Assembly: GCA_020086605.1 (NCBI GenBank) | Contig: JACBWW010000016.1 | Span: 2,359,510 to 2,423,509 of the forward strand | From: Lanius collurio | Taxonomy: Eukaryota; Chordata; Aves; Passeriformes; Laniidae | DNA length: 64,000 nt | Direction of reading: 5' to 3' | Part shown: piece after piece, positions 51,301 through 62,800 of the stretch | How positions within the stretch are numbered: the stretch's first letter is position 1 | Layout of the letters: every line of letters starts with the position of its first letter | Program-made: the position numbers and the translations under genes | Notes under the pieces: model-generated | What the model was told of the DNA's origin: nothing | Database searches by the model: none | Seen by the model: the letters and a program-made list of their open reading frames with translations, nothing else

Positions 51301-52225
51301 GTTTTAAAAAAGCATTATGTGCACTGTTATTCAGAAAGTTAAGTTTACACTGTTCCAGGGTTTTCAAAGCATTTGAAAGTGTGGCAGTGTGGCCACTCAT
51401 GTGGCAATGACCCTGTGCCCCAAACATGTCCTAACTTGGCAATTCCTCACCATCTGAATTAATGATATATTTGTGCAAGTCATGTCCTGTCTCTCATGTG
51501 GGACTGAAATGCTGATCAGAACATTTCTGTGCACTAATAAGCCTGTGCCCCAGTGCAAAGCTGTTTTCTCTGCTGTCCTGCAGCATGGTAACATGATGAT
51601 TATTAATCCTGACCATGCGGTGCTGAGAGGTCCCACTCACACTGAGTGTTGTATAACAGCGTGGTAAACAGCTGAGGAAGGCCACAGAAGGCAGTCAGCA
51701 TCCTAACAAACCAGCAAGGCCAAGGAATTTGCCCTGCTAAGCAGGCGTGGGAGGAACCCAAAGGAGGAGATGAGGACAGTCCCCACGGGCTCTGTAAGCC
51801 ACCAAGCTAGAGCAGTTAAATCCCAGTCATGTAACCCTTAATCGGCCGGGTACAAATCAGCAGGACTGGGCAACATCCTCCACATCCTTGAAGGAGCCAC
51901 AACGCACAACTGCTGGCCAAGTCCCCCACCTCTCCTCACAGTCTGGGTGACCAAGCATAGGGGATTTGCCAGTACCCCATCTCCAGAGGGGACCCTGGCA
52001 ACTAAACCCCAGTAATGATCAGTTTTACTTCTTTTGCAAAGCTGTAATGACAGATATTTGGCCCAAGTCTGCTCTTCACGTACGAGTCAGGCACATCTCT
52101 TTGAAATTGTTCTCTTATTGTTCCCTTCTTTTGCACTTACCATTGATGTTTACAGCTGGCAGCACTATAGACATCTTTGGTCTCCTGGTCTTGTTATGTG
52201 TGGTGGCTGGCAGTAACAGGTGGTC
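36176..52225 (-). CDS. ATF6: ATF6 (ATF6-alpha) 3' end, last two coding exons; 5' part beyond the window
   Basis: ER-stress sensor and transcription factor: a type II ER membrane protein whose bZIP part is released by S1P/S2P cleavage in the Golgi and enters the nucleus. Only the end of the ER-luminal domain is encoded here. Exon 52141-52225 reads [19 protein letters not shown] and VLPAVNIN. After a 15.8-kb intron, exon 36176-36384 reads [17 protein letters not shown]...[17 protein letters not shown] and ends KSLQ before the stop. The split Glu codon (G|AG) joins in frame. The match to vertebrate ATF6-alpha is near-identical, and the two luminal sequons NKT and NHT are kept. The upstream exon (ending ...VVSFRR in human) was not found up to 64000, so the rest of the gene lies beyond the right edge. 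Confidence 0.95.
36385..52140 (-). other. ATF6 last intron
   Basis: About 15.8 kb, bounded by consensus minus-strand donor gtaagt and acceptor tttgcag. It contains a degenerate CR1 at about 38.8-39.2 kb and several AT-rich, homeobox-site-rich stretches (about 40.0-40.1 and 45.96-46.45 kb). No other gene is recognised on either strand. Confidence 0.8.
38800..39240 (+). mobile_element. Degenerate CR1 LINE fragment, plus orientation
   Basis: The plus strand reads ttcatgatctggatgagg, then gatgctaaactgg, ataagccagcagaatgac and ttaaggaaaggctggatga. These follow the order of the ORF2 end of avian CR1 elements, with internal deletions. It is old and non-coding, inserted antisense to ATF6. Confidence 0.7.
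52141..52225 (-). CDS. ATF6: ATF6 penultimate coding exon
   Basis: 85 nt. Minus-strand acceptor gctgttttccag, donor gtaagt. It starts in phase 0 with GAC (Asp), encodes [18 protein letters not shown] plus IVLPAVNIN, and ends with one base of the next Glu codon. It includes the NKT glycosylation sequon. Confidence 0.95.
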
Positions 52226-55200
52226 CTGGAAAACAGCAGAAAAGATGTGTTAAATCTACTCTCAAAGTAGAGAGCTGGGAAAATGCCTTTCCATTCTCTC
52301 TTACTGACAGTCCACACGGAACTGTTTACAACAGCTCAGAAAATTCATATTGTTGAGAGAGTCTTCCAAAAGTCACAGCAATTGCTCATGCTGTGTAACC
52401 AAGAAGAAATCCCAACTGCATGCAGCAGAACATGAAAAAGCCTTGATCATGTGGGAAGAGATGGAAACTACTATTAAGCCCTCATTCAACAGAATTCTTA
52501 TATATATGATTAAAGTAATTTAACTTGACTTCAATGATATTTAAACATGTGGTTAAGGACCTTGCTGAATCGAAGCTTTTACTTGGAGAGCTCTTTATAT
52601 GTAAGTCATCTTGCTGTCTCTGTCAAGCTCGACACCACATGCCTTGTGCAGCAGGACTGCACTGCTCAGAGTTGGGATGGGGTGTGAAACACGAGCTCTG
52701 CTGACAAAACCTTCCAGGGAAGCTGGATGGTAAAGCTGTACTTTAGTATCTTATCTCTCCTGGGTGCTGCTGTAAGGCAGCAGTGCTCAAAATGACTGCC
52801 CTGGCTCTGACAGTGGAAACTGCATCCGGAGGAAATGCTCTGGATACAGACCTGGCCTGCAAGGAAAAATGCAGCCTTTCTTCAGGGCTCTTGTGCTGTG
52901 CTGAACTCAAGTTGCCCAACTTGCAGCCTGGAAAAATCTGGTTCTTCCCTTATCAATGGAACTTAAAAGCTCTAGTCCAGGCATCTCCCATATTATAAAG
53001 CAAGTTGGATGCTCTCCTTTCATGCTTTCCCATGCTTTTCCCACACAAACATCTCATACTTTTGGGCAAGGTTATCTTTTTGGCAGACTGAATGAGACTT
53101 CCTTCAGGAAGTTAATTTATTAATGTCCTTCAGACATTCATTTATTAATGTCTGGGTAACTGTAATTTTTCCATTTTAAAATATAAACACTACACTGTTA
53201 TATGTAAGATTCTGGGAACTGAGTTACACACAGTTAGGTGTTAAACGTATCAAGCTATTCTATAAATACATTGCAGAAATATCACTCTCTTTTTTTCCCA
53301 TCAAAAATTTCCCCCCTCAAAACACCAAATGACTGACCATGAGAAGAAAACATTACTTAAATAAATGTCTGCAAAAAACATCTTGGTACCAAAATTATAA
53401 AACCACTCTGGTATAATTCTCAGATCACATATGTAATTCCCATTTCACTTTTGAACCACTCAAGATTAAGACAACATTCACTAAGACAATGAATCTTACA
53501 TAAAAACTGTTCTTGAAATCCAACATTCCCAAAGGAAGAGGCCACAGATAAGATGTCCATTAAATTACATTTTGTAACAATGCCCTTGTCATGATTTGAC
53601 AACTATTTTTAGCAGAGCTTAAAAAATTAAAACTTCTTTTTTTTTTTCTTTTTTTAATGCTTCTGATGGTCCACACCATCATTACCTCCCAAACCACAAG
53701 GACTGCACAGGTGATCACCTGAGAGTCATTACAAGCAGCTTTTTGCTAACCTATCTGAAGGACTGGTGCATTAATTTATGCTGCTTTACAATGGCACCTT
53801 TATTTACTCTATGTATAAACTGTATTAACAACTACCACAAGGACTTTACAGTTGTATTCGAATGTGCTTTGGAGTTCCTGCACAACCTCTCAGTGATTCA
53901 ACACCAGACTGCCCCCAGGAGCTAATGGGCAAGATGCACACATTTTCTGGAAGCTGCCCATCTACAGTGAGATGTTTTATAAATCTGGAATTGGTGAAAT
54001 TTATCTATCTCTCTAATCATCTTTATCTTTAACATGCACTGTGATAATCAGTGCAAACTTGGAAAGTTACCTAACTACCCTCACTCTACATTGAAGTCAA
54101 AAGGGTATGCTGCAGAATATCAGATATTTTGACCACAGTTAGCTACCCACAACATTCTCAAGCCTGAAAGTCTTCAAATAGTCCAAACCTTTATTTGAAA
54201 GCAATACATAATTAATTTTATGCCACAGAAATAAGTGTACAGATGAGTGCTTTGGAAGAAATTAGATATTTAGTAACATCGTTTAGAATGTATTTCTAAA
54301 ATGTCCAGTACTGCTCTGAAGGATGCTGAATTGTTTCCCAGAGAGGGGTGTGATACTATTACTCATCACTAATTTTAAACAGTAGACCAAAAAAACCCCT
54401 AAATTAAAATACTGTTTGTGATATTAACACATGGTATAAAACTGAAAACGAATAAAAGCAAATTTTGCAAGTCAGCATCTGGCTCAGGAGCATGAGTGTC
54501 AACCAGAGGCAGAATAAGAACTATTACCCAACAACAGATGGCTGTGGCTGGGACCAGGAGTTAAACTTAGACGACAGTTTAAACAGACGAAGCAGACCTG
54601 AGACTGCTGGCAGAATGACTGGAAAAATATCAGCCTGGAAAGAATATTCCAAAAGAGACCCTTGCTTCAGCATTCTCATTTTCCTTTTGATCATCTCTAC
54701 AGTTCTGTGATACTGAAGCCAGATGAGATGGACTGACAGATAAATATAGACACAGATACTAAAACCCAGCCACGAACACGTTACCTTCATTTAGTAAATC
54801 TCAACAACACGTGGAACCGCAATAAGGATTCTGAGGTTTCTTGCATATCACATCAGTGTTATCAAGACTCTGGAAGGGATTAAGCTTTAGAGCCTCATGT
54901 ATCTCTAACCCCTACAGCCAAATGGCAATGGAAATCCTGCTCCACTGTGCTAGAATATTCCAAAAGTCCTGCTGCTCTTGCAGCTTCAGCCTCAGTCTCA
55001 TGACATGTGGTTTGGTACTCAAAGTCCCTCCTACCCAGATGCATGAAAATATGAAGACATTTTAGCTTTTATTAAAAAACCCTGGGTTTAACTCTCATAG
55101 TTTAAGGACATAAACAAAACATCATCACTGTATACCATGAGGTTTCATTAGAGGAAAAAAAATGCCAGCTATGGGTCTTTTTGATTTCATTTTGTTTCTT

Positions 55201-57388
55201 AAACTATCATCGCTTCTAAGCTGGACTCTTGGCTTTCAAATTAGTAGAACTAGCAATATTGCTTGTTTTGGCTTTTGCAATGCATATCCCATTAGCCACA
55301 GCACCTCCCAGGGAACAGCCCTGCACCTCCTCCATTCCTGTTTCATTGTGTGACAGAAACACACAGGAATTAATCCTCGCAGTATGCCCACGATGGAGGA
55401 AAATACTACAGGGACTGTTTGGAGGAGAGGTGCACGCATTTGAGGGAAGCCTGCGTGACACAGGACACAAAGGAGCGGATTTCCAGCCCTGCAAGGCTCT
55501 GCACTCTCAGCATGAGCTGTCTTTCCTCCTATCCCAGAGGTTACTGTCTGTCAAATCAATTCCCCCTGATTTTTCTTACCTTCTTAGTTGTTGGGCTTAG
55601 GTATGGATAAGTATTTTTCAAAAGGCTTTTCTGAGGTCTTAATTAACGACACTTGATGTAGATGTGCTTTGTTAGAGCATATTTAGCACATCTGCCTGTG
55701 TGAACACTGCTGGCCATGCTGCTGCAGGGCAGGCCGAGCCTCTGACCCTTCCCAGTGGCTCGGAGCATGTACCCTGCACAGTACAGATGTGATCCACGCA
55801 GGAGCCAAGGCTCCAGGAACACAGCCCCCAGCCCACTTCCCACAAAGGCTTTGTCAAGATGTCCCAACGAGCCCTGCTCTTCGTTAAGAGATCCATCTCT
55901 GACAAACCAACCAAGCATAACCTTTTGCAAAAACCAGTGACATTTGTTGCTTTACAGCAATAAAAGCTCTGAGGAGGACTGGATTAAAATACCAAAGGAA
56001 AACTTTATTGTGCTGTTCTGGTAATTTGCCTTGATGAGGAGATTTGATCTTTACCATTGCCCTAGAGACCACCTCCGTGCTAGAATATTGCAACCAGCAA
56101 AGGCAGCTGCCAGAGCAGAGGGGGCAAACTGAGCCAGGCGCCTTGGCGTGCCAAAGGGCACTCTGTCCAGCAGCTTCCCAAGGCTTCTCACAGCAAACAA
56201 ACACTGGATCTGGGCATTTTTTCATCTCTGTTTATGACTAAGAAGTCTCCCAGAGAATTGTGTGCCTCAACCTCTTCCAGCCTGACTCTTCCTGCTCTGT
56301 GATTCTAGGACCACATTACAGGCACTGCCAACCCAGCCTGAGGAGCTCTCTACATCCCACTGAGGGACCATTTTTCTTTAATGGCACTGCTTCTGCAGTG
56401 TTCAACATCTCCTGACACCTTAAAAGCTTATCTCTTAATCCAACCACACCTAGTAATCTCAAAGTAAAGCAGATAGAAAAGAAGTGCTTTTACAATCATA
56501 CAAAAATTGTGCATCAAATCCATGTATTGTCTTTCGAACCTATTTTTGGCACTGGACCTTCGTTATAGGTATGCTTTCAGCAATACAAAGAATGTGCATC
56601 AAAAAGGTGCTCTCCCAGGCCCAAAAGACTGCTTGCTGCTTCAGACACTGATCCAGAGTACAAATACTCCAAGAAGCTAGACCTCTTAACCCCTTGGGTT
56701 GACAGAGGCCATGAGCCAGCTTTTTTCCCCACAAACCACAGATACAACACATTTTAAAATTTTCAGGACCATTGTTTCAGGCTTTCTGCTGTTGCCAGAG
56801 ATGTGGTGTGTCTGTCCTGTTCTCTGACACAGGCCACTGACCTGGCCCTGAGCAGCATCATAGCCTTTGGCACACAACTCTTGGCCAAGAAATGGTACCT
56901 GAGAACTTAATTCTCAAGGAATCCAGGGCTGGATCTCAGCAGGTCTCCAAATACAAAAGGAGGTTGTTCCCCAGGGAAGAGAATTCACCAGGGCTCACTC
57001 AGAGCCAAGGGGCTGATTCTCATCTAGCCCAGCAGTTCCCAAAACCACAGAGCACAGATCAGGATGTAAATGGGAGTCAGGTCTTGGCATTTCTGGTTTC
57101 CTCTGCCAGTTCAAAAAGGACGTGTACGAAAGTTTACAAATTTGTAGAGGAAATGGCTGTATAATTTCATTAAGGATTCATTTGAGTGATGGCAACCATA
57201 TGGTGCCCTGAGGTTACACCACACTGGATGCAGCACTGGTCCATCTCAAAATGCCAGAAGTTCCTGACTGCCTTCACTATCAGTGGATGTTAAACAGGGA
57301 GAAATGCAGATGGGAGAGTGCCTCTGGAAACACTTCTGACCCTTGTATCTGAAAAGCAAGGGGATGGTTTTGAGAACAGAAAAAAAAA

Positions 57389-57702
57389 GGAGAGGAAACC
57401 AATTAAAACCTCTACACAAACTGTGACTCATAGCCACCACTCTTTTCCCATCATACCATGAACTTAGTAAAGCTGACTTGTTTTTAAAGTTGATGCATTG
57501 AATTTTTTTGTTTGCTTGGTTTCTGAGGGTTTTTTTTAAAGGTAGACCTTAGAAATCCAAGGAGATCTACTCACCTCATCATGGATCCTTACAGGGAATC
57601 CATGGCATGAAGAGTATGGGAGCAGGTCAAAGATGGGATAACGACTGCAAGGAGCCCGCAGAAAACCCACAATAAATTTTCACACAGTATCAGCCTCTCT
57701 GC
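57389..57702. repeat. Duplicated 0.3-kb segment, copy A
   Basis: More than 90% identical by eye to copy B at 58820-59128, in direct orientation about 1.43 kb apart. Differences are scattered substitutions and a 6-bp indel (tgtgac present only here). No terminal inverted repeats or poly(A) are seen, so it looks like a local duplication rather than a mobile element. Confidence 0.9.
57575..57644 (-). other. Exon-like unit A in ATF6 intron (candidate cryptic/poison exon)
   Basis: On the minus strand a 70-bp unit is bounded by ctccttgcag and gatgag|gtgagt, a near-perfect donor. One frame is open throughout (RYPIFDLLPYSSCHGFPV...). In the phase left by the preceding ATF6 exon (phase 0), it hits TGA after five codons. 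No known protein is recognised. Speculative. Confidence 0.25.
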
Positions 57703-58819
57703 ACCAGCTCTTGACAGCCCACCCTGAGAGGTCCCAGTAGCTTTACTACTTTGAGTTTAACAATAACCATTTAGCTTGGTTTGAAATTGCACCAGTTCTA
57801 CCTATATTAACCTTGATGTTAGCCAGAACACATTAACAGTTTGATTTTGCAGCACACTTAAAGACAATTTGCAATTGAGAATTCAACCCCTAATCATAGC
57901 ATCTAATTACTTTTCTAGGTTTTAAGCCTGTTTTTAGGGATGGGGAGAAGATTGTCCCAGAACCAGAAAGCTCCAAAAAGCAGTGGGAACAGAGATTCTT
58001 TTTCTGCTTTTATTTTTGCCAAAATTGCTCCTTTTCACCCCAGTGCTGTTCCAATCCCTGTGTTTCTGTACACAGGTGGTTTTTACAGCCTATACTTTGT
58101 GCACAGAGATGGAATGAAGTGAAGAGATATGATTTAAGTGTTTTTCCAGAAATGGCTCCCACAGTCAATAAAATGTCCTGTAGTGCAAGATTACACCTTT
58201 CTGCCATTCGCAGTCAAATTTTCATAAATAAAACCTAACTGCACTCTGGAACAGTTTCTAGTCACTATCCTTGCAGAAGAAGGAGTTGCTATCCAGCTTA
58301 GTTCCCACATGAGAGACCTCTTAATGAAGAAGTCTTTAACCTTTTATTGTCAACTGTGCTACTGCCAGATGTGATATGACCAGGGCTCCAAAAGCAAACT
58401 AACTGGAAAACACCTCACTGTGGGTCAGAGAGCCTTATGAAAATCCCAGAGACCTCAGAGGAATGGAAAATCCACTCTGTCACGAGCTTCTTCTGAAAGT
58501 TTTCCCCACTCCCTTCAAAGGCAGCACTGCTGCTTGCCCACGAGCAGGGCTCAGCTTTGGATTGTTTTTCTCTCAGTAAAGGAGAACCAGCAGCAAAGGA
58601 CCTCTCCTGGATTAAGAACTAGAAAGGTTAAGACTACTAAGGATAACAGAGGCCTGCTGGGAACTGTGTCCTTTGCAGTTCACAACCATGCAAAGCATTG
58701 TGGAGGTGCACAAAAGGCAGCTGTAAAGCACGTGTCACACAAAGGTGGAAAATATTGATACACTATTCAGTTTTCCTATTTTCATGTCTTACAATCCCTT
58801 TATTCAACATACAAGGCCA

Positions 58820-59128
58820 AAGAGGAGGAACTAACTGAAACCTCTACACAAACTCATAGCCACCACTCTTTGCCCATCATACCATGAACTTAGTAAAGCT
58901 GACTTGTTTTTAAAGTTGATGCATTGAATTTTTTTGTTTGCTTGGTTTCTGAGGGTTTTTTTTAAAGGTAGACCTTAGAAATCCAAGGAGATCTACTCAC
59001 CTCATCACGGATCCTTACAGGGAATCCATGACATGAAAAGTATGGGAGCAGGTGAAAGGTGGGATAACGACTGCAAGGAACCCACAGAAAACCCACAATA
59101 AAATTTCACACGGTATCAGCCTCTCTGC
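58820..59128. repeat. Duplicated 0.3-kb segment, copy B
   Basis: Direct repeat of 57389-57702. The long tract from gaacttagtaaagctgac to the tttttttaaaggtagacc run is identical in the two copies, which suggests a fairly recent event or gene conversion. Confidence 0.9.
59001..59070 (-). other. Exon-like unit B in ATF6 intron (candidate cryptic/poison exon)
   Basis: Second copy of the same 70-bp unit, with acceptor ttccttgcag and donor gatgag|gtgagt both kept. One frame is open here too (RYPTFHLLPYFSCHGFPV...). In ATF6 phase 0 it hits TGA near its end. Speculative. Confidence 0.25.
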
Positions 59129-62100
59129 TATCAGTCTTAGGATAACACTGAAGTATGCTGCTTATGAGGTATCCAGAGGGCCTCTGAGAAGGCACCATGT
59201 CTCCCTTCAGGAAGTGGAACATCTGTCCTACTGAAACATCTATCTTCATCCTGTTATCCAAGTGACACCAGAGCTGCAAAATGACCAGCTTCTCTCAAGA
59301 TCCCCAATCCCTCACTCTGGAATTACCCAAGATGAACTTGTCTCATTTCTACCCAAGCTATTTGAATATCTTTTTTGACTTGCAGGACATCCTAAATAAG
59401 AGGCACTAAATGCCATCATTCTTGCCCTGTGGATAGGGAATGCCCCAGGAAATCACAGTTTGCAGAAGCTTGAATGAGGCACAGAAACACCAGTCCAATT
59501 GCAAGGGAGAATGAGATGAAGGCACCTCATTTGGACTTTATTTCTATCATAAATGTAGTTTCCTTGTAGTTTTGTCTTTTTTTATCTGAATAGGAAGAAA
59601 AAAGGCCATGTGAACAAGGAGGGCACAGGACAGAGACCCCAATTAAGCTTGTCTGCAGAACTGCTCTGCAGGCTCAAAAGTAAAGAACAATGCATGCATT
59701 TGCTATGATGTAATTTTGGTTTGGCAGCAGATTAAAAAAAAATTCCTAAACGCGAAGTAAGAGGATGTGAGGGACAGAATTCTATGCTTAAGTAAACAGT
59801 TTTGGTTAAAATCTTATAGGAAGGTTCTAAAGGACTTGAAAATGCTTTGATAATTTGTGTGTGTGTTATTTGTGGAAATTAGCTGAGTTTCAAAACAAAT
59901 TGGAAAAGGTATGTCTAGCTGACTTAGTTCTGTGCCTATGGCAAGGGAAAGAAATCCCGGCTTGTACTGGTGGAAAAGTTCCTCAGTTATGTTTGATAAG
60001 GATCAAATTTTCTTCTAAAGGCTCTTTTAATCAAACCAGCATCATAAAATTAAAAATGTTTTCCTCAAATTACTTAAAAATTATGTTTCTCTGCCATTTT
60101 CTGTCCTTCCCAGGGGCTATAGGAGCACAGAAATGCAGTTCATCTGTAACTCCCAGCTGAGTCTGTCAACTATCTTTGCAGATTTTACAAAGTTGTAAGA
60201 CCCAAAAGGAATTAATTGTTTTATTACTACTACCCATAAAAAGAAATTCCCCCCTTCTATAATTCACTGCAGCAGAGCTCTGCCTTTGCATAGCATCTGT
60301 AGGCTATTAGTTTTGCAACTGCAATCTGTAATTGCAAAAACATGTCATTTAGGTAGGGCATGTGAATCCAGCCCAGTAAAACCAAAAAGGATATAATCCA
60401 GATCCTTTGCTTCTCTCACAAAACATTAACCCAAAGTTGCTATATTTGTCAGCAAGACCTCAGGTCTTCTACAGAAGACAAATCCTGGATTCCCAGAATT
60501 ACTGCTCAGCTGGAGACTGCCCCAAAGAGCACAGCCAACCCGAACTGTAGTGCAGAATGTTACTATCAGCAAACAACATTTTTCTGCTGTCCTGCCTCTT
60601 GCAGCCCCACAAGCACAGAGGCAGCCAGGGCACGAAAACGATGCAGTTTCCTGGGCGCACTCCTTAGAGTGGAGGGTGATCTCTTCAGATCACATTCCCA
60701 AGAAACAGAAGTTGGATGGCTAAAAAGAAATTGATGCCAGGCTTTCTTCAAATGCTGGATCAATGTAACACTGCGGTTCCAAACCCATTTGCTAATACAG
60801 CTGTCCTCTGCTTTCTCTTCCAGCTGACTTCAAAGCACAGTGAAGTACCAGAACGCTTTGATCTCGCTTTGTGGTGACATCTCCATCCTGAGAGCTCCTC
60901 AGAGCCCACTTGACAATGCCACAGCCAACCTCACTCACTGTCAGCAATAGCCTTCCTCCACACAGGAGGGTGGACCAGAAGGCTCTTCAGGCAGCATTTA
61001 CAAGATCCATAAGGACCTGGGCTCAAATTTGGAAGTCTGTCAAGATCATGCTTCTACCTCACCTTTTCCTTGTCCTGTGTGAACCTGCAGACCTCTCATG
61101 AAAAGACTGTATGAGAAAGATGCTGATAGCAGTCAGGGTTACAAAGATATCAAAGACAGCAAGCAAGGTTAAATACATGAGAAGCGTTCAGGAATAGCTC
61201 CACAAGTCCAGGAAAGGTCACACAGCCAGTGACTGAACGCTCTTCTGGCGGAACAACTTAATTTCAAAGCAGCAGAAAGGATGCTTTCTTACAGAGCAAA
61301 AATGCCCACACATGCAGGCAGCTGGGAATGCAAGAGAACTTTAAAATCCTAACCAGAAACAACTGTTAAGTGGAGTCAAGACTTCAATCTTTTTTAAATC
61401 AAGGCAATTAATCTGATCACAGTGTGTTCAATCCTACAATGCATATGGCACAAGATCCAGCCCTGATCTGAAGTTACTGTCTTCTTGCCTTCTGCAGCAA
61501 CAGAAAGAATTTACATCTCCCATTCAAGCTCCACACTATGTAAGACAGTTGCAAACCAAGAAGTAGATCACCTGCAGCTGTCAATGCAGCAGACTCAGCA
61601 TCTTGAGACAGCTCAGCTAAAGAAGCTGAGACAGTCAGAATTTTGACACCATGCAGGATTCAGTCCGAAGGACAATTTTTATTAAGTGGATCCAAACATG
61701 TTCCCATGCAAAGAAAAATTATATATGTACAGGTGAAGATACATTTAAAGCTTTGAATAAAAATACTACTAGACTGCAAAACTCCATTTCACAGAAGCTG
61801 CTAATGATTCTAAAAAGTGTGCACCTGGTCCATCATAAGGCACAACAGGACCCAACTGTCCATCAGCCCAAAAACTGAGTGTGCACAGATGCATTTTTGA
61901 GTTGAACACCTGCTATTTATCTTAAAACATGTTTTAGTGTCTGCAAAGAGAGCACACATGCCCTTTGCAGCCAGGAGATCAGGTACTGGATTCAGATCTG
62001 GTTTGAGGGAATAAAATGACAACTGCAGCTCACATCTCGCAGTGTGACTTACTCCCTTTCCAGATCCATCCACTGATCTGTGATTGTTGCCAGCTTGCTG

Positions 62101-62279
62101 GAAATATATTCACTGGGGAGGCTAAGCAAACAAATTGAAAGCAAAGCTAATGACAGGAGGAAATAAAGTAAATCTGAATTAAATTCAGACCAAACCCAGT
62201 GGGAGCCAAACTCAGGGTGCTCCTCTCTCTTCTCCCTGCTGGGACAGCTCCAGCTTGCTGCTGCTTGTCCTTGAGTGCC

Positions 62280-62800
62280 TGTCCTGGTTTCAACTGGGAG
62301 AGAGTTAATTTTCTTCTTAGCAGCTGGCACAGTGCCTGTTTTGAATTTATTGTAAGAATAATGTTGGTAACACCAATGCTTTGGCTGGTGCTGAGGAGAG
62401 CTTACCCTAAATCAAGGACTTTTGGCTCTCCCGTGCTCTGCCAGTGAGCAGGTGCACTTCTGGGAGTCTGGATAGCTGACCCAAACTGGACAAAGAGATA
62501 TCCCATACCACAGAATGTAGTGTCCAGTACACAAACTGGGGAGAACTGTCTGGGATTGCTGCTTGGGACAGGCAGCAACTGTACTGTGCATCACTTGCTC
62601 CTCTCCTCTCTCTCCTTTTCATTATAATTGTTACCACTTTTATTATTATCATATTTCTTTTATCTTAATTATTAAACTGGTCTTATCTTACAAGGTGTAC
62701 TTTTTTTTCCCCCAGTTGTCTTCTCCACTAGTGGGGAAACAGAGAGTGAGCAAGTGGCTGCATAGTACTTATTTACTAGATGAGGTTAAACCATGGTACT
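62280..62800 (+). mobile_element. Solo LTR of an avian ERVL-like endogenous retrovirus
   Basis: Begins TGTCCTGGTTTCAACTGGG and ends with the ggttaaaccatgg-type terminus of this avian LTR family. In between lie the ctgacccaaactgg segment, the cattattatt-type T/A-rich tract, an ATTAAA poly(A) signal and the tagtggggaaacagagagtg end region. The 5-bp sequence gtgcc directly precedes (62275-62279) and directly follows (62801-62805) the element, a target-site duplication of the size expected for ERVL. No viral genes remain. It lies antisense to ATF6. Confidence 0.88.

Noticed and set aside
53629..53660. T-rich tract as a retroposed poly(A) tail
   Set aside because: No gene-like sequence or target duplication beside it; a simple T-rich stretch is enough to explain it.
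54480..54720. Possible CR1 3' end (gatcatctctacagttctgtgat) on the plus strand
   Set aside because: Only about 25 bases resemble the CR1 terminus and the upstream part does not follow any CR1 segment I recognise.
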